From the NCBI GenBank assembly GCA_014801655.1, contig JAAVDT010000022.1:20191-26982 (forward strand): 6,792 bases of DNA, written 5' to 3'. Shown here in pieces: positions 1 through 6,537 of this stretch. The notes beneath the pieces are model-generated. The model worked only from the letters and a program-made list of their open reading frames with translations, made no database searches and was not told where the DNA came from. The translations under genes and the position numbers were made by a program. This DNA comes from Bacteroides sp. (GTDB lineage Bacteria > Bacteroidota > Bacteroidia > Bacteroidales > Muribaculaceae). Each line of letters begins with the position of its first letter. The first letter of the stretch is position 1.

Positions 1-152
1 CCATTGTCGGAATTGCCGGTGAAGCTGACAATCTGCTGGAGGAGCTGCGTTGATGGCCCGTCGGTCTGCGAGTCGTCGCAGGCAGCAGTCACGGAGGCCA
101 GGATGATGGCCGCCATGCAGTGCATTATCCATTTGAGGCGGTGGGCTGTCAT
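1..152 (-). CDS. N-terminus of a lipoprotein of unknown function (cut by window edge)
   Basis: Fifty codons are visible before the window ends, without a stop. The protein starts with a positively charged N-terminus (R5, K7), a hydrophobic stretch at about residues 9-22 and a lipobox (T-A-A-C) whose cysteine is residue 25, so it should be exported and lipid-anchored. Two aspartates follow the cysteine, then a polar linker. The ATG at 150-152 overlaps the TGA of the upstream ABC ATPase gene (149-151) in an ATGA arrangement, which supports this start and suggests translational coupling. Met10 and Met13 are possible later starts but would leave a poor signal peptide. I do not recognise the family; the first mature residues ([10 protein letters not shown]) faintly recall NigD-like small lipoproteins, but that is only an impression. 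The export signal is well supported, the function is open. Confidence 0.8.
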   Translation of the reverse strand, partial: MTAHRLKWIMHCMAAIILASVTAACDDSQTDGPSTQLLQQIVSFTGNSDN

Positions 153-847
153 TGCTGATTGTCAGGGGTTAGGGTAGGGGTGTTGTTGATGATTATCTCC
201 GTGATCTGACCGTCGCGCATCTCCACGGTGCGGTCGGCTTGGGCGGCGAGATTGTCATCGTGGGTCACGATGACGAATGTCTGGCCCAGGTCGCGGCGCA
301 GGTCGAAGAAGAGTCGGTGGAGCTCCTCGCGGTTGTGGCTGTCGAGGCTGCCGGAGGGTTCGTCGGCAAGAATCACTTTCGGTTCGCGCACGAGCGCACG
401 CGCCACGGCTGCCCGCTGGCGTTCGCCGCCGGAGAGCTGCGCAGGCTTGTGAGAAGCGCGCTCAGAGAGCCCCAGATAGCTTATCAGCCGCCGGGCCTTA
501 TCAATGGCCGCGGAGCGCGATTCGCCGCCTATCATGGCCGGAATGGCCACATTTTCTTCAAGCGTGAATTCGGGCAGGAGCTGATGGAACTGAAACACGA
601 AGCCGATGTTGCGGTTGCGAAACTGCGCCAGGCGGCGTTCGGAGAGGGAGAAGAGGTCGGTGCCGTCGTAGTTCACCTGGCCGGAGTCGGGGCGGTCGAG
701 CGACCCCATGATTTGCAGCAGGGTGGTTTTGCCCGCTCCGCTCGGCCCCACGATCGAGACAATCTCACCCCGGCCGATGCTGAGGTCAATGCCTTTGAGC
801 ACCTGCAGAGAATCGAAAGTCTTGCGTATGTCGCGGAGTTCAATCAT
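149..847 (-). CDS. lolD: LolD-like ABC transporter ATP-binding protein
   Basis: A 232-residue ABC ATPase with a full set of motifs: Walker A GPSGAGKT (34-41), Q-loop Gln86, signature LSGGE (138-142), Walker B VILADE (158-163), D-loop SGSLD (165-169) and H-loop His196. The text after the Q-loop ([16 protein letters not shown]) and the overall length fit the LolD/MacB group, whose best-known member powers release of lipoproteins from the inner membrane by LolCE; it acts at the cytoplasmic face. No permease gene is in the window, so the partner must be encoded elsewhere, and a MacB-type or other exporter partner cannot be excluded. I chose the ATG at 845-847 because the protein then begins [11 protein letters not shown] as in the family; the in-frame ATG at 959-961 would add 38 unrelated residues encoded across a terminator hairpin and the promoter. 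The next gene, a lipoprotein, overlaps the stop by 4 nt. A TAnnTTTG promoter box lies just upstream. Confidence 0.9.
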   Translation of the reverse strand: MIELRDIRKTFDSLQVLKGIDLSIGRGEIVSIVGPSGAGKTTLLQIMGSLDRPDSGQVNYDGTDLFSLSERRLAQFRNRNIGFVFQFHQLLPEFTLEENVAIPAMIGGESRSAAIDKARRLISYLGLSERASHKPAQLSGGERQRAAVARALVREPKVILADEPSGSLDSHNREELHRLFFDLRRDLGQTFVIVTHDDNLAAQADRTVEMRDGQITEIIINNTPTLTPDNQQ

Positions 848-869
848 AGAATCATTCGGTTTTGAAACA

Positions 870-903
870 CAAAGATAACACTTTCCCCTCAATCCCTTGC
901 AAT
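870..903 (-). promoter_or_regulatory. Probable Bacteroidales-type promoter for the lolD-like gene
   Basis: Read on the minus strand, TATCTTTG at 877-870 matches the Bacteroides -7 consensus TAnnTTTG at every fixed position. ATTG at 903-900, 22 nt further upstream, is an acceptable but imperfect -33 element (consensus TTTG). The predicted transcript would start near 863, giving a leader of about 16 nt before the ATG at 847. The site lies immediately after the terminator of the preceding unit, where a new promoter is expected. It is a consensus match only, without experimental support. Confidence 0.55.
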
Positions 904-909
904 TTTCAC

Positions 910-948
910 AAAAAAATCCCCCGGCCAAGGTTAAGACCGGAGGATTTT
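910..948 (-). terminator. Intrinsic terminator between the PUL and the lolD-like gene
   Basis: The arms 913-924 and 937-948 pair over 12 positions (AAAATCCCCCGG against CCGGAGGATTTT) around a 12-nt loop. The only non-Watson-Crick position, 920/941, becomes a G-U wobble in minus-strand RNA. The minus-strand transcript then ends in seven consecutive U residues (positions 916-910, part of them in the stem). The plus-strand version is followed by GGG after TTTT, so minus-strand use is favoured. It should stop transcripts arriving from the PUL before they enter the lolD-like gene. Confidence 0.85.
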
Positions 949-975
949 GGGTTATGATCAAGCGTTTTCTACTAA

Positions 976-995
976 GAAACTGTTTAAATTTATGT
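976..995 (+). repeat. Left terminal inverted repeat of the MITE-like element
   Basis: Twenty bases that are perfectly complementary to 1139-1158; identity extends one base outward (A975 pairs with T1159). A weaker match continues inward (CAAGGATTTT at 996-1005 against CAATGATTTT on the other arm). TAA at 973-975 precedes it. Confidence 0.8.
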
Positions 996-1138
996 CAAGG
1001 ATTTTAATATTAGACTTATATGCCATGATTTTAATAATCTTTTTGGCGCTTTTCGCCGAGTCTCATCGGTCGCAATGCCCGCATTGCTCTCTCTTCAACT
1101 CGCAAAAATCATCCAAAAATATTTTCAAAATCATTGGC

Positions 1139-1158
1139 ACATAAATTTAAACAGTTTC
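1139..1158 (-). repeat. Right terminal inverted repeat of the MITE-like element
   Basis: Perfect inverted copy of 976-995, followed directly by TAA (1159-1161), the presumed second copy of the target duplication. It ends 38 nt downstream (in the direction of transcription) of the stop codon of the last PUL gene. Confidence 0.8.
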
Positions 1159-1196
1159 TAAAACGCGCTCAAATCACAAGGCAGGGATGATTATCA

Positions 1197-2627
1197 TCAC
1201 TTGTTGAAGAATGAAATCTGACGGAAGTAAACGCCATAGGTGCGTTCCAGACCGACATAGAATCGCATGTAGCGGAAGCTGGCGGGTTTGGAGAAGGTCA
1301 GATACCAGGTTGAGGCATACTGGCCGGGAGATGCTGCTGCACCCCAGTCTTCCCACTTCTCGCCATCTTTACTGAGCTGGATGTTGGTCACTTCGGCGGC
1401 CTGATAGTAGTAGCTATACCAGCGGAGTGAGAAGGCATCGACTGTGGTCACTTCGCCGAGGTCAATTTCAAACGAAGTTTCGGGACAGTAGGTGTAGGTT
1501 GAGCCGGTGAAGAGGAATGTAGCGTCTTCGGTGTAGTCATCGCCGACTTCAGTTGCAGTCCAGTTGGAAGAGGGCTGAATCAGGGTCAGACCGGTAGCGT
1601 AGTCGCTTACATAGACTTCTTTCGGAGTGCTTGTCACTTCAACATAGACTGTTGTTGCTTCAAGCGAAGCGCCTTCACCCTTGATGAGCTCGAGATCGAT
1701 GGGGATGAGGTATTCAATCTCGTTGGCAACGCCGGTGTAGTCGCCCAGAGTGAGCTGCAGATTGCCGGAGTTGCTGCCTTCGGCGATGGTCACGGTCGGG
1801 GTCTTCACGGAGGTGCCGTTGAGGACAACGTAGCTTGTGCCGTTTTCCTGATTGTAGGCTGCAATCTTGGAGTTGTCGATCGAGGCCTTGATCTGGATTT
1901 CATCGTCGGCGTTCCACTCGCAGTTGAAGAAGTTGGTGAGAGTCAGGTTGGTGTTTGCTGTTTCCCAGCCTTCCTCGTCAGTGTTGTTAGACACGGTGGT
2001 CAGATAGTCAACGCTGATTTTGTTGCTGTGGTAGGTCGAAGAGAAAGTCAGGAAGATGCGGCTGCTGTTGGAGATTGTTGCGCCATCAGCGCCGGTGATT
2101 ACGATCGGGAGGATGTAGTCGGTTTCGCCGGTCATGAAGCCTGACATGTCGCCGAAGCTGACGGTGATCGAGTCGTTGACAAAGATGGTTTCAGTCACAA
2201 CAGTTTCATTGCCTTCTTCGTCAACGATTGTTGAGCCAATCTCAGCTGCTTTGGTCGACACATATTCGCCTGCTTTGATTTTCAGGGGAGAATTGAGGAT
2301 TGAGCAGCCGGTCAGGAACGCATAGTCCGTGCCGTTAGCTTCGTTGTATTCAGCCACGAGAGATTCGTCGATGCCCACGGTGATGTTCATATCCTTGGGT
2401 GCGGGCTTGGTCAGACGCACGGGCATCACCGACAGAGGGTTGGCAACGTCAACAAGGAATTGTCCGTTGGCTTTGTATTCAAGCTGAGCGTAGGTTGAAT
2501 AGGGCTGATATACGTAGCAGTAGTTGAGGGTGTAGGGATCGACGGCATCGTCGTCGCTACAAGCAGCCATGGGAAGCAGACCCACAGCCATAGCGCTTAT
2601 CGCTAAATATTTCCAGAATTTTTTCAT
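1197..2627 (-). CDS. Surface lipoprotein with two DUF1735-like repeats and a C-terminal F5/8-type domain
   Basis: A 476-residue lipoprotein with a signal peptide and lipobox M-A-A-C (Cys23) followed by SDDD, which fits the acidic surface-export signal known for Bacteroidetes lipoproteins. Two Ig-like DUF1735-type repeats follow, at about 33-200 and 201-335, recognisable by a repeated YN-x-x-NGT-x-Y motif (EYNEANGTDY near 93-102, AYNQENGTSY near 257-266). Residues about 337-476 look like an F5/8 type C (discoidin-like, CBM32-type) domain: FEIDLGEVTTVDAF (386-399), then a run of aromatic residues, LSKDGEKWEDWG (418-429) and a FRYMRFYVG strand (451-459). No catalytic motif is seen, so a glycan-binding role on the cell surface is inferred; the ligand cannot be read from the sequence. 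It is the last gene of the operon, 24 nt after the LamG gene, without a Shine-Dalgarno sequence on the coding strand. Confidence 0.88.
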   Translation of the reverse strand: MKKFWKYLAISAMAVGLLPMAACSDDDAVDPYTLNYCYVYQPYSTYAQLEYKANGQFLVDVANPLSVMPVRLTKPAPKDMNITVGIDESLVAEYNEANGTDYAFLTGCSILNSPLKIKAGEYVSTKAAEIGSTIVDEEGNETVVTETIFVNDSITVSFGDMSGFMTGETDYILPIVITGADGATISNSSRIFLTFSSTYHSNKISVDYLTTVSNNTDEEGWETANTNLTLTNFFNCEWNADDEIQIKASIDNSKIAAYNQENGTSYVVLNGTSVKTPTVTIAEGSNSGNLQLTLGDYTGVANEIEYLIPIDLELIKGEGASLEATTVYVEVTSTPKEVYVSDYATGLTLIQPSSNWTATEVGDDYTEDATFLFTGSTYTYCPETSFEIDLGEVTTVDAFSLRWYSYYYQAAEVTNIQLSKDGEKWEDWGAAASPGQYASTWYLTFSKPASFRYMRFYVGLERTYGVYFRQISFFNK

Positions 2628-2651
2628 TGTTTCGTGATGATAGGAGGATGA

Positions 2652-3887
2652 TTAGAGTGACGAGAAGTCATATTCAGTCCAGGCATGGGCAGTGTTGCGA
2701 GAGCCGTTGCTGCCACCCTGACCGATCTTCATGTCGTGGCCGTTGCCGGTAACGTCTTTGAGCACTTCGGCACCTTCGCCTTCGTTCATCGGGAGATAGA
2801 GAACGAGGTTGGGGTCGGTGTATTTCACTTCTTTGCGCATGAAAGCGGCAATCTGAGCAGCGGTGCGGGTCACGCTCCATACGCGGAGCTGAGCCATTTC
2901 AACGTTGTCGCGGAAATACTGATAGCCGGAGTCAAACATGTTGATGTGGTTGAAGGGCATTTCCTGACCGACGCCGGTTGTCAGCTGAGAAAGCTGCTGA
3001 CCGTTTTTGTAGAGGGTGGTTGTGCCGGTTGCAGCATCGTAGGTCCATGCCCAGTGATACCAGGCGCCTGATTCGAGACCGTTGCCTTTTGTGGGGTCGC
3101 CGGAGTCGAACTGGCCGCCGAAGGTTTTGATCTGGAGGAAGTTGTTTTTGTAGCTGCCACCTGAAGAGTAAACGAGGTCACCGAAGCGAACGTAGAGCTC
3201 AGGGCTGTCGCCGTTGGCAAAGATAGCCTGGTTGTTGACAGAGTAGCCGTTGTTGTCGGTCACTTCGCCGGTGTAGTAAGAGAGACCGCGAACGCGAACC
3301 CACATTTCAACGGTGTAGTTGGCCAGCGACAGACCCCAGTCGGTGTCGGCGGGCTGCAGACGGCAGCCGTTGTCGTACTGGAACGAGGGAACCATCTGTT
3401 TCAGAGGAGCAGACAGAGCGTAGATGAAAGCGCTTGAGCCGGTTGAGGCTTCAAGGCCTTCGGTTGACTTGATGGCGAGGGCCATTGCGTAGTCAACGCC
3501 TGATTCGCCTTTGAAAGAAGTTACCTGAACGGGCACGGTGAAAGAGGTTTCGCCGGCTTTGAGCTGCACTTCAGTGGGGAAGTCGACATACTCTTCGGGC
3601 ACGAGTTCATACTCGGTCTGGTTGCGTTTGTTGTAGGTGTCGAGAGTAGCCTTGTCGAGGCCGAGCTTCACGACCACGTCGGTGGGCATGGCTTTGGCCA
3701 GACGAACGGTTACGGGAGCTGAGGTCACAGAGCCTTCGTCGCCCATGACGATGTCGCTCAGGGGAGTGGCTACTGCTTCCTGGAGATACACGCGGTTTTC
3801 AATCACGTCGTTTTTAGCGTCGTCGCACGAAGTGAAGGAAGCAGCGAGCATACCAAAGCAAAATATACTTAATGCAATTTTCTTCAT
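2652..3887 (-). CDS. DUF1735 and LamG-domain lipoprotein, probable surface glycan-binding protein
   Basis: A 411-residue protein beginning with a signal peptide and lipobox F-T-S-C (Cys21) followed by DDAKND. Residues about 30-160 form a DUF1735-like Ig-type module, with TYNKRNQTEYELVP (84-97) matching the YN-x-x-N-x-T-x-Y signature also found twice in the downstream gene. Residues about 165-411 form a concanavalin-like LamG (Laminin_G_3 type) jelly roll: YTVEMWVRVRG (191-201), WYHWAWTYD (276-284), TTLYKNGQQL (290-299), MAQLRVWSVTRTAAQI (331-346) and LVLYLPMNEGEG (361-372). Both modules are common in accessory lipoproteins of PULs, where they bind glycan or act as spacers. No hydrolase residues are evident. 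The gene starts 28 nt after the GH18 stop and is followed after 24 nt by the F5/8-domain gene. Surface location and binding role are inferred from context. Confidence 0.88.
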   Translation of the reverse strand: MKKIALSIFCFGMLAASFTSCDDAKNDVIENRVYLQEAVATPLSDIVMGDEGSVTSAPVTVRLAKAMPTDVVVKLGLDKATLDTYNKRNQTEYELVPEEYVDFPTEVQLKAGETSFTVPVQVTSFKGESGVDYAMALAIKSTEGLEASTGSSAFIYALSAPLKQMVPSFQYDNGCRLQPADTDWGLSLANYTVEMWVRVRGLSYYTGEVTDNNGYSVNNQAIFANGDSPELYVRFGDLVYSSGGSYKNNFLQIKTFGGQFDSGDPTKGNGLESGAWYHWAWTYDAATGTTTLYKNGQQLSQLTTGVGQEMPFNHINMFDSGYQYFRDNVEMAQLRVWSVTRTAAQIAAFMRKEVKYTDPNLVLYLPMNEGEGAEVLKDVTGNGHDMKIGQGGSNGSRNTAHAWTEYDFSSL

Positions 3888-3915
3888 GATAGTTGTGTTT
3901 TGTCTTAGTTGTTGA

Positions 3916-4920
3916 TTAGTTGTTTATAGGTGGATTCTGGATTGCGATGCCTTGGCGCACGGTAGGATAGTCGGGATTTCCGGCATAGTCATACTCGATG
4001 TGGTAGGCACCCTGACCGCCGTGGGGCAGGCCATATTTATTGCGATAAACGCTCTGTTCGAGATAGTAGTGTTTGTCGACTGCGCGTTCGAAGGTGGCGC
4101 AGATGACGGATTTGGCAAGTGTCTGTTCGAAGATTGCGGGCTTGCGGGCCTTGACATAGTCAAAGAAAGAGTCGATGCCTGCCTGTGCAATTTCGTAGGT
4201 CTGCCACATTATGTAGTTGAGCGACAGAACCACGTCGTCGTCAAGAAGGTCGTAGTAGCTCAGCCAGCTTGCACCGCCGGGAATGTCGACGCAGAGCCAT
4301 TTGCCCTGTTTGTCGAATTCGGCGCGCAGATAGCGGAGGAATTCGTTGCAGACCTGGCGTTCGCTGTGGTTCATCAGCGTGCCGGTTGCTTCCATGTCGA
4401 GGTCGAAACCGCCGATGCGATATTTGGTGCAGGTGTCAACGATAGCCTGGGCATAGCGTTTTGCTGCATCGATGCGGCTCTGCTTGCCTGCATCATCGTT
4501 GTCGAGGGTGAAGCCCCAGTATTCTTCGGGAGTGTAGCCCTCGGGAGTGAGGTTTTCACCGATGTTGCGAGCGGTCCATGACATTACGGTGTGAGATCCG
4601 CGGGCGTGGAAAGCGTCGAGGTCGGCCTGCTGTTCGGGAGTAAGGTTGCCCCAGCAGAGCCAGAGACCAACGTAGTCAACCGAGTCGGGGAGACCCATCA
4701 GGGAGTTCTGCTTTAGAGTGCCGCCCCAGTTGCCGAACCAACCGAATGTAACCTTGTGGGGAGAATTGAAATAGTCCTTGAGGTTTGCCTGATAACCGGG
4801 TGTCGGAGCCACGTAGAAATCTTCGGGCTCGGCTTCGGTCCAGTCGCTGCAGGAGCTGATCACGGCGGGAACCGCAATGAGAGTTGCTGCTGCGAACAAT
4901 ATAGATTTTAATCCTTTCAT
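3916..4920 (-). CDS. GH18 lipoprotein, probable endo-beta-N-acetylglucosaminidase
   Basis: A 334-residue protein with a signal peptide and lipobox I-S-S-C (Cys24) followed by SDWTEAEPED, hence a probable surface lipoprotein. The rest is a single TIM-barrel-like domain. The GH18 core is GGFDLDME (170-177): D173, D175 and E177 correspond to the DxDxE of the family, with E177 the predicted acid/base and D175 the residue assisting the substrate N-acetyl group. The first Asp of the usual DxxDxDxE is Gly170. Other fitting strands are VTFGWFGNWGG (57-67), VDYVGLWLCWG (81-91) and LNYIMWQTYE (234-243). GH18 enzymes cleave GlcNAc-beta-1,4 linkages with retention. Together with SusC/D and no chitin-binding module, cleavage of the N-glycan chitobiose core is the likeliest reaction, but a chitinase or an inactive binder is possible. 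Unlike some PUL GH18 proteins, it has no N-terminal DUF1735 module; those modules are on the next two proteins. The gene starts 40 nt after the SusD gene. Confidence 0.87.
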   Translation of the reverse strand: MKGLKSILFAAATLIAVPAVISSCSDWTEAEPEDFYVAPTPGYQANLKDYFNSPHKVTFGWFGNWGGTLKQNSLMGLPDSVDYVGLWLCWGNLTPEQQADLDAFHARGSHTVMSWTARNIGENLTPEGYTPEEYWGFTLDNDDAGKQSRIDAAKRYAQAIVDTCTKYRIGGFDLDMEATGTLMNHSERQVCNEFLRYLRAEFDKQGKWLCVDIPGGASWLSYYDLLDDDVVLSLNYIMWQTYEIAQAGIDSFFDYVKARKPAIFEQTLAKSVICATFERAVDKHYYLEQSVYRNKYGLPHGGQGAYHIEYDYAGNPDYPTVRQGIAIQNPPINN

Positions 4921-4960
4921 TGTCTTGATAATAAGAATTGATTCTCTTTTTCTTTAATGA

Positions 4961-6520
4961 TTAGTTCTTTTTGGCCCACCAGAGGTCGGTTGCGCTGTTG
5001 TCGGCGCCTCCAAGCATGCCAACGGCCTGTTTGATGTTGGATTCGTTGGTGTTGAATTCCGACTGGGGGAAGGCGAGACGACGCATGCCGCGAGCTGAGG
5101 TCACGCCGTCGGTCGAGAGGTTGTTGACCACGGGGAACCACTTCGGATAGCCTGTGCGACGGAAGTCAGCCCAGGATTCCCAGCCGTTGGGGAAGTTGCC
5201 GAGCCACTTCTGCACGATGATGCGTTCGAGGTTGGTTTCGAAGGATGCGTTGTCATCGTAGGCGGGAGTGATTGTTGACTGAGCCGAAATGTTGTAGGAC
5301 GCATTGTCGAGGGCAACATAGTCGGCGGGTTTGGCTGTACTGCTGAGGTAGTTGCCGATGTCGGCGCCGCGTTCTTTCATGGACACGGTCACACCCTGTT
5401 CGTAGAGTTCTTTGGCAGTGCCGCCCATGTTCCAACCGCGGAGAGCGCCTTCAGCACGGCAGAACCATGATTCGCTTGCCGAGATGGAGAGGAGTTTGTC
5501 GTTTGCTCCGTAGATGGTCAGAGAATAGCTGGGGAAGTCGGCGTTGGAGTAGTGGTAAACACCGCTGCGGGCACCGGTGAACGATCCGTCGCTTGCTGCC
5601 TTGGCATATTTTTCAAGACGGGGGTCGTTGTAGCCGTTCATATAGGAAGTGATGTCGGCGCTGATGCGGCCTTCAGCCCAGAGTTCGGTGACTTTGTGGA
5701 GTGCGTTGCCGCCGGGGATGAATGTTGACCAGGCAGCGTCAGCAGCATCGGAGATGAGGCCTGCGGGGTCGTTGACACATTCTTCGGCTTTGGTCTGTGC
5801 AAGGGTCGGGTTGACGTTTACAAGGCGCATTGCCATGCGGAGTTTCAGAGTGTTGGCAAACTTGGCCCATTTGGCGATGTCGCCCTGATAGATGTAGTCA
5901 ACATCGGCAAAGAGAGAGCCGCCTGTGCCTGTGGATGCTTCTTTGAGACCTGCGAGTGCTTCGTCGATTTCGTCGAACATGGCGTTGTAGAGGTCGGGCA
6001 TGTCATCGTAAGCAACCTGGAAGCTGTTGCCGCCGCCAATCATAGAGAAGGGGGTGGGGCCGTAGCAGTCGCTTACGCGAACGGTTGCGAAGATGCGCAG
6101 AAGGTTAGCCCAGTGATAGGTGAGGCCTTCGCCGCCTGAGATGTCGCGAATCTGGAAGAAGGGAGTGTAGACCATAGGCATGGTGGTGTCGAACATGTTG
6201 CCCACCCAGCCGATCGGGGGATTGTAGGTTGCATAGTAAGCATTTGAGCCCCACTGGTTCTTGGCCGAGGTCATGCGACCAAATTCGCAGCCAATCATCT
6301 GATCGAGCATCTGATAGTTGTTTTCCTGACCTTGGGCCACAACCGGAATCATCGAAGCGATGAGGGTGGCTGTTGAAGCATAGTCACCTTTCATCTGCTC
6401 TTCGGTGGGAGCTTTGGGGTTGGTGTTGAAGTCCTCGAACTTGTCGGTACATCCTGCGGCGCCCAACATGAGGCTGCCACCAAGCATCAAGGTTGCTATT
6501 TTGTTTATCTTAGTATTCAT
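4961..6520 (-). CDS. SusD/RagB-like glycan-binding outer-membrane lipoprotein
   Basis: A 519-residue SusD-type protein of normal length. It has a signal peptide, lipobox A-A-G-C (Cys24) and the typical mature start TDKFEDFNTNPKAPT. Family landmarks are LLRIFATVRVSDCYGPTPFS (140-159), IAKWAKFANTLKLRMAMRL (215-233, helical TPR-like scaffold), SASESWFCRAEGALRGW (347-363) and, near the C-terminus, IIVQKWLGNFPNGWESWADF (434-453) followed by RRTGYPKWFP and RRLAFPQSEFNTN (480-492). SusD proteins lie as a lid over the SusC barrel and help capture oligosaccharides. It begins 17 nt after the SusC stop, the standard tight pairing, and the GH18 gene follows after 40 nt. It seems closer to the SusD subgroup found in N-glycan and mucin PULs than to starch SusD, from memory of the N-terminal and C-terminal motifs, so the substrate remains inferred. 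No internal defect is visible. Confidence 0.94.
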   Translation of the reverse strand: MNTKINKIATLMLGGSLMLGAAGCTDKFEDFNTNPKAPTEEQMKGDYASTATLIASMIPVVAQGQENNYQMLDQMIGCEFGRMTSAKNQWGSNAYYATYNPPIGWVGNMFDTTMPMVYTPFFQIRDISGGEGLTYHWANLLRIFATVRVSDCYGPTPFSMIGGGNSFQVAYDDMPDLYNAMFDEIDEALAGLKEASTGTGGSLFADVDYIYQGDIAKWAKFANTLKLRMAMRLVNVNPTLAQTKAEECVNDPAGLISDAADAAWSTFIPGGNALHKVTELWAEGRISADITSYMNGYNDPRLEKYAKAASDGSFTGARSGVYHYSNADFPSYSLTIYGANDKLLSISASESWFCRAEGALRGWNMGGTAKELYEQGVTVSMKERGADIGNYLSSTAKPADYVALDNASYNISAQSTITPAYDDNASFETNLERIIVQKWLGNFPNGWESWADFRRTGYPKWFPVVNNLSTDGVTSARGMRRLAFPQSEFNTNESNIKQAVGMLGGADNSATDLWWAKKN

Positions 6521-6537
6521 AGTGAGTGAATCGTGGC

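Larger units (their letters stand above)
976..1158. mobile_element. MITE-like palindromic element, non-coding
   Basis: A 183-bp element bounded by perfect 20-bp inverted repeats: GAAACTGTTTAAATTTATGT at 976-995 and its reverse complement at 1139-1158. The trinucleotide TAA stands directly outside both ends (973-975 and 1159-1161), as a 3-bp target duplication would. The inner parts are also inverted copies of each other: 1021-1060 matches the reverse complement of 1099-1139 with scattered differences, the left arm carries about 25 extra bases (996-1020), and the centre is GCAATGC-CC-GCATTGC (1072-1087). No transposase or credible coding frame is inside. A TAA (TNA) duplication with GAAACTGTTTAAA-like ends is compatible with mobilisation by an IS5-family transposase acting in trans; that parentage is inferred. 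It could also be an internally deleted insertion sequence. Confidence 0.7.
962..1166. repeat. Small inverted repeat split by the MITE-like element
   Basis: GCGTTTT at 962-968 and AAAACGC at 1160-1166 flank the MITE-like element as an inverted pair. If the element and one copy of the TAA duplication are removed, they close to a 7-bp stem around a 5-nt loop (GCGTTTT-CTACT-AAAACGC), with a looser extension outward (TGAT..AGCG against its partner on the other side). The simplest reading is an older small hairpin in the 3' untranslated region of the PUL into which the element inserted. Alternatively these bases are degenerate outer parts of the element itself. Confidence 0.55.

Noticed and set aside
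143..180. G-rich tract GGGGTTAGGGTAGGGG, possible G-quadruplex
   Set aside because: Only three closely spaced G-runs are present; the fourth (143-145) is 19 nt away, and the tract encodes the C-terminal tail of the ATPase.
239..865. Plus-strand open frame of 208 codons opposite the lolD-like gene
   Set aside because: It is antisense to an ABC ATPase with every motif intact; long antisense frames are common in GC-richer coding sequence.
848..961. Longer lolD reading frame starting at the ATG at 959-961
   Set aside because: The extra 38 residues resemble nothing in the ABC family and are encoded across the terminator hairpin and the probable promoter; the family start MIELRDI is at 847.
947..1144. 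Plus-strand open frame of 65 codons
   Set aside because: It lies mostly inside the palindromic element and starts in the terminator arm; the predicted protein has no recognisable domain and there is no promoter or conservation evidence.
3952..4581. Plus-strand open frame of 209 codons opposite the GH18 gene
   Set aside because: It is antisense to the GH18 gene and its translation has no recognisable family features.
4926..4950. Small inverted repeat AGAAT-TG-ATTCT between SusD and GH18
   Set aside because: A 5-bp stem with a 2-nt loop is too weak to be a terminator or a credible operator, and there is no following U-run.
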